A stretch of DNA of 64,000 nt from Lentiprolixibacter aurantiacus. Lineage in GTDB: Bacteria; Bacteroidota; Bacteroidia; Flavobacteriales; Flavobacteriaceae. Made by a program: the position numbers and the translations under genes. Where the stretch lies: contig NZ_JAPFQP010000001.1 of assembly GCF_026241225.1 (NCBI RefSeq), positions 1,054,001 through 1,118,000 on the forward strand, in the 5' to 3' direction. The notes below the pieces were generated by a model, which was given only the letters and a program-made list of their open reading frames with translations, did no database searches and was not told the origin of the DNA. Of this stretch, positions 43,154 to 52,561 are shown one piece after another. Within the stretch, counting starts at the first letter, position 1. Every line of letters begins with the position of its first letter.

Positions 43154-44242
43154 GTGTCTCAAAAATTCAGTATTGACCCTGATATTACCAGGGCTAAAAC
43201 CTTGCCGGCTCATTTTTACAGGGACCCAGAAGTATTTGAAGCTATCAGGGACAAGGTTTTCTACAAATCCTGGCAATGGATAGGGGACAGGAGAAACCTC
43301 GATGCTACAGGTGGTACCTTGCCTTTCACTTTACTGGAGGGGTTTTTGGATGAGCCTTTGGTTCTTACCAGGGACAAGTCCGATAAGATTCATTGTCTTA
43401 GTAATGTTTGTACACACAGAGGTAACCTGGTAGTTCAGGAAGGGGGCAAGGCAAAGAAACTGATATGTGGGTATCACGGCCGCAGATTTACACTTAGCGG
43501 CCATTTTGAACATATGCCCGAATTTGCCGAAACCAGTGATTTTCCGAGGGATTGCGATGACTTGTTTGACTTTCCTCTTCGTCAATGGGGTCCTTTTTTA
43601 TTCGCTGGCCTGAACCCTGCTTTTGATTTTCAATCCGTGATCGATGGAATGAACGAACGCGTAGGATTCCTTCCGCTCAACAGGTTCCATCTTGATGAAT
43701 CCCGTAATAAGGATTATTACATCAATGCGCATTGGGCACTCTACTGCGATAATTACTTGGAAGGGTTTCATATTCCTTTCGTTCATGAGGATCTTAATGC
43801 CGTGCTGGATTATGGAGATTATGAAACCGTGCTTTACGATCATATGAACCTGCAAATTGGCTATGCCAGGGACAATGAGGATATTTTTGAATTGCCAAAT
43901 GGGCATATAGACCACGGTAAGAAGATAGCTGCCTATTACTACTGGGTGTTTCCCAATATGATGTTTAATTTCTATCCATGGGGATTATCATTGAACCTCG
44001 TCCAACCATTGGCTAAAGACAAAACAAAGGTTTCTTTTATCAGTTATGTTTACGATCCCACCAAATTGGATAAAGGGGCAGGTACTGGTCTTGATAAAGT
44101 AGAGCTGGAAGATGAAGAAGTTGTTGAGGGTGTTCAAAAAGGACTGTCATCCAGGTTCTATAAAGCAGGCAGATTTTCTCCAACCCGTGAACAGGGGGTT
44201 CATCATTTTCATCTGCTTCTCAGTAAGTTTTTAAGCAACTGA
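43154..44242 (+). CDS. Rieske-type non-haem iron oxygenase, alpha subunit
   Basis: The start is GTG at 43154. The Rieske centre is CTH (Cys86, His88) and CGYH (Cys105, His108). The mononuclear iron site is in NYLEGFHIPFVHED with two His, plus a later Asp. Length 362 aa fits alpha subunits of the small-amine (betaine, choline, carnitine or proline betaine) type more than aromatic ring dioxygenases. It lies divergent from the permease-amidinohydrolase pair (59 bp between starts), so N-demethylation of a methylated amine is a testable idea. No reductase gene is adjacent. Confidence 0.75.
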   Translation: MSQKFSIDPDITRAKTLPAHFYRDPEVFEAIRDKVFYKSWQWIGDRRNLDATGGTLPFTLLEGFLDEPLVLTRDKSDKIHCLSNVCTHRGNLVVQEGGKAKKLICGYHGRRFTLSGHFEHMPEFAETSDFPRDCDDLFDFPLRQWGPFLFAGLNPAFDFQSVIDGMNERVGFLPLNRFHLDESRNKDYYINAHWALYCDNYLEGFHIPFVHEDLNAVLDYGDYETVLYDHMNLQIGYARDNEDIFELPNGHIDHGKKIAAYYYWVFPNMMFNFYPWGLSLNLVQPLAKDKTKVSFISYVYDPTKLDKGAGTGLDKVELEDEEVVEGVQKGLSSRFYKAGRFSPTREQGVHHFHLLLSKFLSN

Positions 44243-44340
44243 AAGAATAATAAACCCCGAGATGAATTCCCTTGAAATAGTATAAGGCTGCATTGGTTGA
44301 TACGGGGGCATTAAGTACCTTTGTTCAAAACCATTAAAGA

Positions 44341-45519
44341 ATGAAACCCGACCTCTTTGAAGCCCCTGATTACTATAATTTAGATGATTTATTAAGCGAG
44401 GAACACAAGCTCGTAAGGGATGCTGCACGCAGCTGGGTAAAACGGGATGTTTCACCCATAATTGAAGAATATGCCCAAAAGGCAGAATTCCCGAAACAGA
44501 TCCTGAATGGCCTTGCTGAAATTGGTGCTTTTGGTCCATATATTCCCGTGGAATACGGAGGTGCTGGCCTGGATCAGATCAGTTATGGCATTATCATGCA
44601 GGAGATTGAAAGGGGCGACAGCGGTGTGCGTTCCACTGCTTCCGTGCAATCATCACTGGTAATGTATCCCATTTATGCATACGGGACCGAAGAGCAACGC
44701 AAAAAATACCTCCCTAAACTGGCAACCGGGGAATTGATGGGCTGTTTCGGGCTAACTGAACCCGACCATGGTTCCAACCCCGGAGGTATGGTTACTCATT
44801 TCAAGGATGAGGGTGATCACTACCTGCTCAACGGGGCAAAACTCTGGATCTCCAACTCACCTTTTGCAGATATTGCCATCGTCTGGGCTAAGAATGAAGA
44901 GGGAAGGATCCACGGGCTTATCGTGGAGCGTGGCATGGAAGGATTCTCCACTCCTGAAACCCACAACAAATGGTCACTTCGGGCCTCAGCTACAGGAGAG
45001 CTGATCTTTGACAATGTAAGGGTCCCGAAAGAGAACTTGCTGCCGGGTAAGAACGGACTTGGGGCCCCTCTGGGCTGCCTGGATTCTGCCCGATACGGCA
45101 TAGCCTGGGGCGCCATTGGTGCCGCTATGGATTGCTACGATACGGCACTTCGTTATGCCAAGGAACGTGTTCAGTTTGGTAAGCCCATAGCAGCTACACA
45201 ACTACAGCAGAAGAAGCTGGCTGAAATGATTACGGAAATTACCAAAGCACAATTGCTGGCTTTCCGTCTGGGACAACTCAAAAACGAAGGCAGGGCTACC
45301 ACGGCCCAGATTTCCATGGCCAAACGGAACAATGTGGAAATGGCCATCAAGATAGCAAGGGAAGCCAGACAGGTACTCGGTGGTATGGGAATCACTGGTG
45401 AATACAGTATAATGCGGCATATGATGAACCTGGAGTCTGTAATTACCTATGAAGGAACCCATGATATCCACCTGCTTATCACCGGGGCAGATATCACAGG
45501 ACACCAGGCATTCAAATAG
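44341..45519 (+). CDS. Glutaryl-CoA dehydrogenase-like acyl-CoA dehydrogenase
   Basis: The protein has 392 aa. LTEPDHGSNPGGM and LNGAKLWISNSPFADIAIVW are the acyl-CoA dehydrogenase signatures; the DHGSNPGGM form is typical of glutaryl-CoA dehydrogenase. The catalytic base is Glu371 in TYEGTHDIH. It oxidises and decarboxylates glutaryl-CoA to crotonyl-CoA in lysine and tryptophan breakdown, passing electrons to ETF. Monocistronic; convergent with the kinase gene. Confidence 0.85.
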   Translation: MKPDLFEAPDYYNLDDLLSEEHKLVRDAARSWVKRDVSPIIEEYAQKAEFPKQILNGLAEIGAFGPYIPVEYGGAGLDQISYGIIMQEIERGDSGVRSTASVQSSLVMYPIYAYGTEEQRKKYLPKLATGELMGCFGLTEPDHGSNPGGMVTHFKDEGDHYLLNGAKLWISNSPFADIAIVWAKNEEGRIHGLIVERGMEGFSTPETHNKWSLRASATGELIFDNVRVPKENLLPGKNGLGAPLGCLDSARYGIAWGAIGAAMDCYDTALRYAKERVQFGKPIAATQLQQKKLAEMITEITKAQLLAFRLGQLKNEGRATTAQISMAKRNNVEMAIKIAREARQVLGGMGITGEYSIMRHMMNLESVITYEGTHDIHLLITGADITGHQAFK

Positions 45520-45525
45520 ATAAGA

Positions 45526-46584
45526 TCAGCTCAGAAAGTATTTTCCAATCACTTCCTCCAGAAACGAGGTTTCTTCCTCCGCCAGTGAGGCAAACCGGAA
45601 CAACGCGAGGGAACGGTCCAGGTTTTGGCTGGGATAACTTACCTGATAATATCGGTCCCCCAGCAGAAAGTCTGTCAAAGCTCTTACTCCATGAAGGTAT
45701 GGCATCATTTGCGCCCCGTGAGGAAGCGATTTAATTTCCTCAATATTAAGCTCAGGGGCCGTTTTGCTTAGGGCAAATATAAATGCTTCACAATAACTTC
45801 GATTAAAGGTAATTTTATCAAGATCGCGTTCATCCTCCGCGGAGGGGTTAACCACCGTTCGCAGGGCATCCCCGAAATCATAGTAAAAATAACCCGGCAT
45901 TACTGTATCCAGGTCGATCAGGCAAAGCCCTTTTCCGTCCCTTTTAGAGAAAAGGAAATTGCTCATTTTGGTGTCATTGTGGCAAACACGCAGGGGTAAG
46001 CTGTAATTTTGCTTCGCAAGCAACGGCTCTCTTTTAGCCTGTGCGAATCCAATAGCCGCTTTTGCTTTTTCCAATCGTTCTGCGGAAGCTGAGGATAGTG
46101 CCTCGTCAAACTGCTCCAATCGTTTGCGGAGCGATTGGAACCCGGGAAGGAAATCTTTAAAACCTCCGGGATCGGCTTTTCCCAGTAACTGATGAAATAA
46201 TCCCAGAATTCTTCCTGTTTCTGAGGCCATTTGTTCGCTAGTGCAAAACAGGCTGCTAAAACTGTCAGGGACATAGGTGATTAGGCGCCAGTATTCTCCG
46301 GAAGGCGTTTTTATGCAGTCGTCCCCTGTTTTGGCAGGAATAAGTTCAGGGCCACAATACTTCGGGTCCTGCAGGAAGGTCAGTGCACGCCTTAAATTTT
46401 CCATAAGGCTTTCCACATCCTCAAAGACCGCAGAATTTAACTGCTGCAGTACATAGGTAGGCTTTCCTTCATATTCTATAGCAAAGGAACGGTTGATGTA
46501 ACCGGAATCCAGAGGCCGGATCCCGGAAGGATGAGGGGGGACAGGGAAACCGCTAAGTACAGCATGTATTTCCTTTTGTCCCAT
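45526..46584 (-). CDS. NahK-like sugar kinase (aminoglycoside phosphotransferase fold)
   Basis: This 352-aa protein has the kinase motifs CHNDTKMSNFLF (His202, Asp204) and LIDLDTVMPG (Asp224, Asp226). These match anomeric N-acetylhexosamine 1-kinases (NahK) more closely than antibiotic kinases. It follows the nucleotidyltransferase by 15 bp. Together they could form a salvage route: a free sugar is phosphorylated at C1, then coupled to a nucleotide. The exact sugar is not proven. Confidence 0.7.
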   Translation of the reverse strand: MGQKEIHAVLSGFPVPPHPSGIRPLDSGYINRSFAIEYEGKPTYVLQQLNSAVFEDVESLMENLRRALTFLQDPKYCGPELIPAKTGDDCIKTPSGEYWRLITYVPDSFSSLFCTSEQMASETGRILGLFHQLLGKADPGGFKDFLPGFQSLRKRLEQFDEALSSASAERLEKAKAAIGFAQAKREPLLAKQNYSLPLRVCHNDTKMSNFLFSKRDGKGLCLIDLDTVMPGYFYYDFGDALRTVVNPSAEDERDLDKITFNRSYCEAFIFALSKTAPELNIEEIKSLPHGAQMMPYLHGVRALTDFLLGDRYYQVSYPSQNLDRSLALFRFASLAEEETSFLEEVIGKYFLS

Positions 46585-46599
46585 ATGAAAATTCTTTGT

Positions 46600-47496
46600 T
46601 TACACAGTCACTGCGGGCCAGAGCGGACTAGGGTACCCCCCGGCACCTGTCATTTCCTGAAGTTTTTCCATAGCCTTCTCCTTGTCGTCAAGATAGGTAA
46701 CACCAAACCACAAGCTTTCTGAAGGTATCACTTTTACTTCTGCCAGCTGGCTTTTGAGCATTGCCTGTATTACAAATGGCAGATAAACTTCTCCACGTTC
46801 CAGGTTATCTCCCTGAGCAATAAATGCCTTCAGGTCTTTGGTGATCTGATCGAATATCGTTGGCTGGCATACCCAGAAGTTCATGCTCACCAATTCCTCA
46901 CCGGTAAATGTTAAGCCAGAATCTGTATCCACAATACCATTGTCCTGCTCTTGTATTTTGGTACGTTCAACTACGGATAGCAGTTGATCTCCTTCCTGCT
47001 CGCAAACCCCTCGGGATACAGAGCCGTGCTCGGAAAGGGTATCCTTCAGGGTATAGGCTACCAGACCAAAGGCATCTGAGCCATCTTCGGATCTGATGAA
47101 CTGGGCGGCGTTGCGGTATGCATTTTTTCCGTAGTAATCATCAGCATTAATAACCACAAAGGGGGCATCTATGACTTCCCTTGCTGTCCATACTGCATGG
47201 GCAGTACCCCAGGGTTTGGCTCGCTCCCCATCAAATTCTATTCCTGCAGGAAGGTCTTCCAATTGCTGAGCCAGTACATCGAGCCTGATCCCGTCCGGTA
47301 ATCGCGGACTGAGATAGTCCCTGAGGAAATCCACATTGTTTTTCTGGGTAATAACCACGATATGGTCGAAGTCATTCTGGAGGGCATCGTAGATGCTGAA
47401 TTCCATCAGGAACTCCTCTTCTGGCCCAAGGCCATCAAATTGTTTTAGTTTTCCGTAGCGGCTCCCTTTTCCGGCAGCCATGAGCAACAAAATCAT
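46600..47496 (-). CDS. Sugar-phosphate nucleotidyltransferase
   Basis: The protein has 298 aa. The N-terminus MILLLMAAGKGSRYGKLKQF has the nucleotide-binding motif AAGxGxRxG...K(Q) of the NTP transferase family, and VINADDYYGK is the second active-site region (Asp-Asp). It differs from standard RmlA/GalU in length and in the missing family signature, so the substrate is open. It is the first gene of the pair with the NahK-like kinase; upstream (47497-47586) is the divergent hemN promoter region. Confidence 0.75.
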   Translation of the reverse strand: MILLLMAAGKGSRYGKLKQFDGLGPEEEFLMEFSIYDALQNDFDHIVVITQKNNVDFLRDYLSPRLPDGIRLDVLAQQLEDLPAGIEFDGERAKPWGTAHAVWTAREVIDAPFVVINADDYYGKNAYRNAAQFIRSEDGSDAFGLVAYTLKDTLSEHGSVSRGVCEQEGDQLLSVVERTKIQEQDNGIVDTDSGLTFTGEELVSMNFWVCQPTIFDQITKDLKAFIAQGDNLERGEVYLPFVIQAMLKSQLAEVKVIPSESLWFGVTYLDDKEKAMEKLQEMTGAGGYPSPLWPAVTV

Positions 47497-47586
47497 AGAT
47501 ATCTTTTATGCTGGCAAAAATAGGTTTTATGGGCCAACCTGAAAGGAAGAGTAGATGTATTTCCGTTTTTTAACGATAAGATAAAC

Positions 47587-47629
47587 TGATTTATATCATT
47601 TTTTGCAGTATGCAAAGCAGTTAGCTTTG
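47587..47629 (+). promoter_or_regulatory. FNR-type promoter of hemN
   Basis: The dyad TGATTTATATCA is at 47587-47598, and TAGCTTTG (47622-47629), a perfect TAnnTTTG, begins 23 bases later. The oxygen-independent enzyme downstream is a classical FNR target. Confidence 0.7.
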
Positions 47630-47645
47630 TGAGAAAGTGCTAGTT

Positions 47646-49007
47646 ATGTCCAGTTTAGTTGCCAAATACAACGTTCCAGGCCCCCGTTACACCAGTTATC
47701 CCACAGTACCCTATTGGGACATGGATACCTTCTCCGGCAAGCGCTGGAAAGAATCCCTGAAACGAAGCTTTGATGAAAGCAATCAGGAGAATGGGATAAG
47801 CCTGTACATTCACCTTCCCTTTTGTGAAAGCATGTGTACCTTCTGCGGTTGCCACAAGCGAATCACAAAACGGCATGATGTAGAAGTCCCGTATATAAAA
47901 ACCCTCCTCAGAGAGTGGAGGCTGTATTGCGACTTATTGGGGGCGAGACCTAGAATCAAAGAACTGCACCTTGGTGGTGGTACCCCCACTTTTTTCTCTG
48001 CCGAGCACCTGGAAATGCTCATTAATGGCATATTCCGATGGGCAGACCGGGCCGAGGATTACGAATTCAGCTTCGAGGGCCACCCCAACAATACCACACG
48101 CAAGCATATGCAGGTATTGTACAACCTGGGCTTCAGGAGGGTGAGCTTTGGTATCCAGGATTACAGCAAATCCATTCAACAGGCTATACACAGGATTCAG
48201 CCCTTTGAGAACGTAAAAAATGTAACTGAATGGGCCCGGGAAATAGGCTATACTTCAGTGGGGCACGACCTTATTTACGGACTGCCGCACCAGCACATTT
48301 CACACGTAGAGGCTTCAGTAGTAATGACCAAGTCGCTGATGCCAGACCGTATAGCATTCTACAGTTATGCCCACGTTCCCTGGTTAAAGGGCAACGGACA
48401 AAGGGGGTTCAGGGATTCTGACCTCCCCAGCCCCAGGGACAAACAGCACCAGTACGAATGGGGGAGGGAACTGCTAATTGAAGCCGGCTATGAAGAGATA
48501 GGCATGGATCATTTTGCCCTGAAAAGCGACAGCTTGTATAAAGCCATGGAAGATGGCAGCATACACCGAAATTTTATGGGATATACCATTTCTACCACCC
48601 AATTGATGATTGGACTGGGAGTTTCCAGTATTGGTGACAGCTGGTATAGTTTTGCCCAGAATGTCAAGAGCCTTGAGGAATACGAACACCTGGTTTATAA
48701 TAACATTATCCCGATATATCGTGGCCACATCCTCACCAAAGAGGATCGGATTATAAGAAAACACATACTCAATTTGATGTGCCGGTTCCACACATCCTGG
48801 GATCAACAGGATCAGCAGTTTCCGGAGCTTGCCCATGCGATGGAAAGATTAGGGGAGATGGAACAGGACGGTCTTGTGGTTATAACCCCCACGGAATTGA
48901 TCGTCACGGAAAAAGGAAGGCCCTTTATCCGGAACATTTGTATGGCCTTTGACCTGCGAATGCAGCGCAAAGCCCCGGAAACCCAGTTATTTTCAATGAC
49001 CATCTAA
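47646..49007 (+). CDS. hemN: Oxygen-independent coproporphyrinogen III oxidase
   Basis: The start is ATG at 47646; an in-frame GTG lies three codons earlier. The radical SAM cluster motif is CESMCTFC (Cys60, Cys64, Cys67). LHLGGGTPTF and SFEGHPNNTT are the HemN SAM-binding signatures. Length 453 aa matches true HemN, not the shorter HemW. It decarboxylates coproporphyrinogen III to protoporphyrinogen IX without oxygen, supporting haem supply for the cbb3 oxidase. A usp gene follows 31 bp later, probably in the same unit. Confidence 0.93.
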   Translation: MSSLVAKYNVPGPRYTSYPTVPYWDMDTFSGKRWKESLKRSFDESNQENGISLYIHLPFCESMCTFCGCHKRITKRHDVEVPYIKTLLREWRLYCDLLGARPRIKELHLGGGTPTFFSAEHLEMLINGIFRWADRAEDYEFSFEGHPNNTTRKHMQVLYNLGFRRVSFGIQDYSKSIQQAIHRIQPFENVKNVTEWAREIGYTSVGHDLIYGLPHQHISHVEASVVMTKSLMPDRIAFYSYAHVPWLKGNGQRGFRDSDLPSPRDKQHQYEWGRELLIEAGYEEIGMDHFALKSDSLYKAMEDGSIHRNFMGYTISTTQLMIGLGVSSIGDSWYSFAQNVKSLEEYEHLVYNNIIPIYRGHILTKEDRIIRKHILNLMCRFHTSWDQQDQQFPELAHAMERLGEMEQDGLVVITPTELIVTEKGRPFIRNICMAFDLRMQRKAPETQLFSMTI

Positions 49008-49038
49008 GTATGGTATATTCACCTTAAATTCCTGAATC

Positions 49039-49863
49039 ATGAAAACCATTATTGTCCCCGTTGATTTTTCCGAACAGTCCGAATATGCGCTTAAAGTGGC
49101 AGCCTCCCTGGCCAAGCAATACGATGCTCAGATATTGGCTTTGCATATGCTTGAATTGAATGAAGCCATGATTTCATCATCAGAAGGTTTTCACCCGGAA
49201 CAAACAGTATTCCTGCTGAAACTTGCCGAGAAACGCATAAGTGATTTCCTGGACAAAGCCTATTTGAAAGGGGTAAAAAAAGTTACCCCCATTATTAAAC
49301 ACTTCAAGGTTTTTGGAGAGGTGAATGATGTGGTGGAAAGGCATGGTGCCGATTTGATTGTGATGGGATCACATGGCAGCGATGGCCTCAGGGAGATTTT
49401 TGTGGGATCCAATGCCGAAAAAGTGGTACGCCATTCCGAAGTACCGGTATTGGTGATAAAAGATGAAATGGAAGACTTTAAAGTAGATACCTTTGTTTTT
49501 GCCTGTGCCTTTAAGGAAGAAAGCTTGGGAGCTTTCCATAAGGCCTGGAGCTTTGCGGAAAAACTCAACGCAGATTTTCACATGGTGTATATCAATACAC
49601 CCGGTGATAATTTCCTGAGCGACCAGGATGCGCAGGAAAAAATCTCCAATTTTATGGAAAAGGCCGGAACGGACCATGAGGTCAATATCTTTAATGACTA
49701 CAGTGTTGAAAAAGGGGTATTGAATTTTTCTGAGAAAATCAATGCCGATGTAATAGGTATTCCCACACATGGAAGAAAGGGCTTATCTCACTTCTTTATG
49801 GGTAGCATTGGGGAGGATATTGCTAATCATTCCAAAATCCCGGTAATTACGTTCAAGATATAA
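49039..49863 (+). CDS. Universal stress protein, two-domain
   Basis: This 274-aa protein has two UspA folds. The first opens with KTIIVPVDFSEQSEYALKVA and closes with MGSHGSDGLREIFVGSNAEK (G-x2-G-x9-G-(S/T) nucleotide motif). The second repeats the motif as THGRKGLSHFFMGSIGE. It lies 31 bp after hemN, so it is likely induced with it at low oxygen. A related usp gene starts at 63520 under its own FNR-type site. Confidence 0.85.
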   Translation: MKTIIVPVDFSEQSEYALKVAASLAKQYDAQILALHMLELNEAMISSSEGFHPEQTVFLLKLAEKRISDFLDKAYLKGVKKVTPIIKHFKVFGEVNDVVERHGADLIVMGSHGSDGLREIFVGSNAEKVVRHSEVPVLVIKDEMEDFKVDTFVFACAFKEESLGAFHKAWSFAEKLNADFHMVYINTPGDNFLSDQDAQEKISNFMEKAGTDHEVNIFNDYSVEKGVLNFSEKINADVIGIPTHGRKGLSHFFMGSIGEDIANHSKIPVITFKI

Positions 49864-49882
49864 CCAGCATCCATATATTTTT

Positions 49883-49910
49883 AAAGGGACTTTGCTTCAG
49901 GGTCCCTTTT
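49883..49910 (+). terminator. Terminator of hemN-usp
   Basis: The stem aaaggga(c) / (g)tcccttt has a T run. It overlaps the end of the convergent DUF1643 gene. Confidence 0.6.
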
Positions 49911-50433
49911 CCTTTGTGCTAAAAGGATGCACAAAATCTTTGTAAGTCCCTCGAGAAGGATGAGATCTCGTCTGGAGCACGGGTTTTTCAGGAAATTCCT
50001 CCAGAAAACGCATTACAACCTTTTGACGCTCCGGAAACCCGCAGGTTTTCCCCCAGGCGATTAACGCGATATGTGCTTTGGAGATTGCATATTGTAGATA
50101 ATGATCATTCAAGGGTCCTACCTGTTTGGGATTTCCCTGAAAGCTGCGGGTTTGGATATGGGCAAACAGGTTAACGATGGTCAGTTCACTAATATCCTTA
50201 AAATAAGCAGAAGGCTTCTCAAAAATTAGTTTTTCCAGGAATTGCACGGATTTGTCGGCCTGGTTTTCGTTGGCTATGCTTGGGTTCAGCATAATTGCAC
50301 ATACCTGTTTTCCCGAAGTTTCCTGAACTCTTTTGATTTCCATCAGGTAGCGGTACTTGCCACAATTTGAGAATACCGCTGTTACTTTCAGGCCTGCTAA
50401 ATGTCGGAATGATTTTGGACGGGGTTTCTTCAT
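49897..50433 (-). CDS. DUF1643 family protein
   Basis: The frame opens further upstream, but ATG at 50433 gives the ATGA overlap with the LOG gene stop (50430) and is preferred. The motif AIMLNPSIANENQADKSV is the DUF1643 hallmark (x-LNPSxA-x-x-x-x-x-D), and IALIAWG is a second conserved part. The family has no firmly known function; the NPS motif and strand order recall the UDG superfamily. It is translationally coupled to the LOG family gene. Confidence 0.75.
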   Translation of the reverse strand: MKKPRPKSFRHLAGLKVTAVFSNCGKYRYLMEIKRVQETSGKQVCAIMLNPSIANENQADKSVQFLEKLIFEKPSAYFKDISELTIVNLFAHIQTRSFQGNPKQVGPLNDHYLQYAISKAHIALIAWGKTCGFPERQKVVMRFLEEFPEKPVLQTRSHPSRGTYKDFVHPFSTKEKGP

Positions 50434-51188
50434 CGGCGAGCGGATGCTTTGGTGCCCCATTCCCCAAACCACCACTTTGGTTTTTTCTGCATTTTCACCA
50501 GGTTAAACCGCTTAATTGCATGTGTCTGGATATGTGCAACCATCTCTTCAACGGAATCTGTCATGAAAAGGAGGTCCATATCATTTGGGCTGATACTCTC
50601 GTTTTTAGCCATCAGCTGAATATGTTCATATAGTTCCTTGTGATATTCTTTACCCATAATGACTACCGGGAAATCAGCAATCATTTGTGTCTGGATCAGG
50701 GTGAGGGATTCGAAAAGTTCATCCAGTGTGCCTATCCCTCCCGGCATTACAATAAAGGCATAGGAATATTTCATGAGCAGGAACTTGCGAACAAAAAAGT
50801 AAGGGATGTCTATCCAGCGATGTAAATAAGGGTTGGGTTTCTGTTCAAAAGGTAGAATTATATTGCAGCCAACGGAGTGCCCACCTGCTTCATATGCTCC
50901 CTTGTTGGCGGCCTCCATGATTCCCGGACCGCCGCCGGTCATAACGGTAAAGCCAAGTCGGGCCAATGCCGCACCCACTTCTTCCGCCTGTTGGTAATAG
51001 GGATTGTCCGCTTCAAAGCGCGCAGAGCCAAATACGGTTACGCAAGGGCCTATAAAGTGCATTTTCCGAAAAGCCCTAATGAAGCTAAACTGTACTCTAA
51101 TAGTGAAGAAGAATTCGCGTATCCGGGATCGCGGACCCTCGAGAAACCTTGATTCCGCTACTTCGAGCCGATTTAACCTCCTTTTCAT
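50430..51188 (-). CDS. LOG family protein (cytokinin-activating phosphoribohydrolase-like)
   Basis: ATG at 51188 is preferred; the longer frame would overlap deoD. The nucleotide-binding fold has TGGGPGIMEAANKGA and the family signature PGGIGTLDE. LOG enzymes hydrolyse nucleoside monophosphates to base and ribose 5-phosphate. Neighbours deoD and deoC on the same strand also handle nucleosides, so a nucleotide-salvage role is coherent. The N-terminal 45 residues are an extension found in longer members. Confidence 0.82.
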   Translation of the reverse strand: MKRRLNRLEVAESRFLEGPRSRIREFFFTIRVQFSFIRAFRKMHFIGPCVTVFGSARFEADNPYYQQAEEVGAALARLGFTVMTGGGPGIMEAANKGAYEAGGHSVGCNIILPFEQKPNPYLHRWIDIPYFFVRKFLLMKYSYAFIVMPGGIGTLDELFESLTLIQTQMIADFPVVIMGKEYHKELYEHIQLMAKNESISPNDMDLLFMTDSVEEMVAHIQTHAIKRFNLVKMQKKPKWWFGEWGTKASARR

Positions 51189-51190
51189 TC

Positions 51191-51895
51191 CTATTCTGCA
51201 TTGGTGCAATTCAAAGCAATGCTAACCATCTCACCGAAGCCCTGTTCCCGCGCTTCAATACTGATTCGTTCCCTGGTCAGCAAATGATCTGCAATGCTCA
51301 TGATAGCAAGGGCCTTTACCCCGTGTTGGGCGGCAAGGGTATACAAACCTGCTGTTTCCATTTCTACGCACAGCACCCCAAACCGGGCCCATATCTCATA
51401 ACTGTCGGGGTCAAAATCATAGAACTCATCCGCTGAAAGCACATTCCCGGCTTTGAATGCAATACCATTCTCACGGGCATACCGAACTGCGCTGAGGAAC
51501 AATTGACTGTTTGCCGTGGGGGCATAGCTTCCTGGTAAACGGTACTGGTTGATCGCAGAAGTAGTGGAGGACGACATGGCGATGACAACGTCGCGCAATT
51601 GGATGTCCTTCTGGTAAGAGCCCGCTGTACCTACGCGAATCAGAGTTTTTACTCCATAATCACGGATAAGTTCCGAGTAGTATATCATTGCTGAAGGAAT
51701 CCCCATTCCGCTGCCCTGTACAGAGACCGACTTTCCTTTGTAGGTGCCTGTGAATCCCAGCATACCCCTTACCTGGTTGTAACAACGGGCATTTTCCAGA
51801 AAGGTTTCTGCTATCCACTTTGCCCGGAGTGGGTCACCCGGCAATAATACTGTTTCTGCAATTTCTCCTGCTTTGGCTTCAATATGCAAGCTCAT
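51191..51895 (-). CDS. deoD: Purine nucleoside phosphorylase, DeoD type
   Basis: This 234-aa protein has LLPGDPLRAKWIAETFL (phosphate loop), GMGIPSAMIYYSELI and RVGTAGSYQ. The ADHL in SIADHLLT holds the purine-binding Asp. It splits purine nucleosides with phosphate. It is 2 bp after deoC and followed by the LOG gene, forming a nucleoside-breakdown operon. Confidence 0.93.
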   Translation of the reverse strand: MSLHIEAKAGEIAETVLLPGDPLRAKWIAETFLENARCYNQVRGMLGFTGTYKGKSVSVQGSGMGIPSAMIYYSELIRDYGVKTLIRVGTAGSYQKDIQLRDVVIAMSSSTTSAINQYRLPGSYAPTANSQLFLSAVRYARENGIAFKAGNVLSADEFYDFDPDSYEIWARFGVLCVEMETAGLYTLAAQHGVKALAIMSIADHLLTRERISIEAREQGFGEMVSIALNCTNAE

Positions 51896-51897
51896 GC

Positions 51898-52551
51898 TTA
51901 TTCTTTTGTTTTCATCATGGCTACTCCAGCCGAAGCGCCTATACGATGTACCCCTTGCTCGATATACATCAGTGCGGTTTTGCGGTCACGAATACCACCG
52001 GAAGCTTTGATTTTACAACGATTTCCCACTATCTCCCGGATCAGGGATATATCTTCCGGGCTGGCACCCCTGCTTCCGAAACCAGTTGAAGTTTTGACAA
52101 AATCTCCCCCGGCTTCCACAACTAATCTGCTGGCTGTTTGTATTTCCTCTTCAGAAAGATAACAAGTTTCAATGATAACTTTTAATTCCTGCCCATTACC
52201 CATGAGGGACTTGATCTTGCTTATCTCTTCACGTACAGCAGAATAGTGGCCAGATTTAAAACGGCCAATGTTTATTACCATATCCAGTTCGTCTGCCCCG
52301 TTGGAAAGGCAGTATTCCGCCTCAGCCAGCTTAATCGGGGTGGCGGTAGCTCCCAATGGAAAGCCAATTACGGCTGCTTTTCTTACCTGTGAACCATCCA
52401 GTACTTCACGGGCCAGAGGGAGGTAAGTGCTGTTAACACATACCGCATAAAAACCGTAATACAAGGCCTCCTCACAGAGTGATTCAATATCGCTGGGTGT
52501 AGCCGTAGCTTTTAACAGGGTGTGGTCTATATATTTCTCAAGTGGTAGCAT
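51898..52551 (-). CDS. deoC: Deoxyribose-phosphate aldolase
   Basis: This 217-aa TIM barrel has the Schiff-base lysine in DFVKTSTGF, DMVINIGRFKSG, and KASGGIRD near the end. It converts 2-deoxyribose 5-phosphate to glyceraldehyde 3-phosphate and acetaldehyde, completing deoxynucleoside use with deoD. Its start is 10 bp from the stop of the CoA-transferase gene upstream. Confidence 0.93.
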   Translation of the reverse strand: MLPLEKYIDHTLLKATATPSDIESLCEEALYYGFYAVCVNSTYLPLAREVLDGSQVRKAAVIGFPLGATATPIKLAEAEYCLSNGADELDMVINIGRFKSGHYSAVREEISKIKSLMGNGQELKVIIETCYLSEEEIQTASRLVVEAGGDFVKTSTGFGSRGASPEDISLIREIVGNRCKIKASGGIRDRKTALMYIEQGVHRIGASAGVAMMKTKE

Positions 52552-52561
52552 CCTTTATTTT

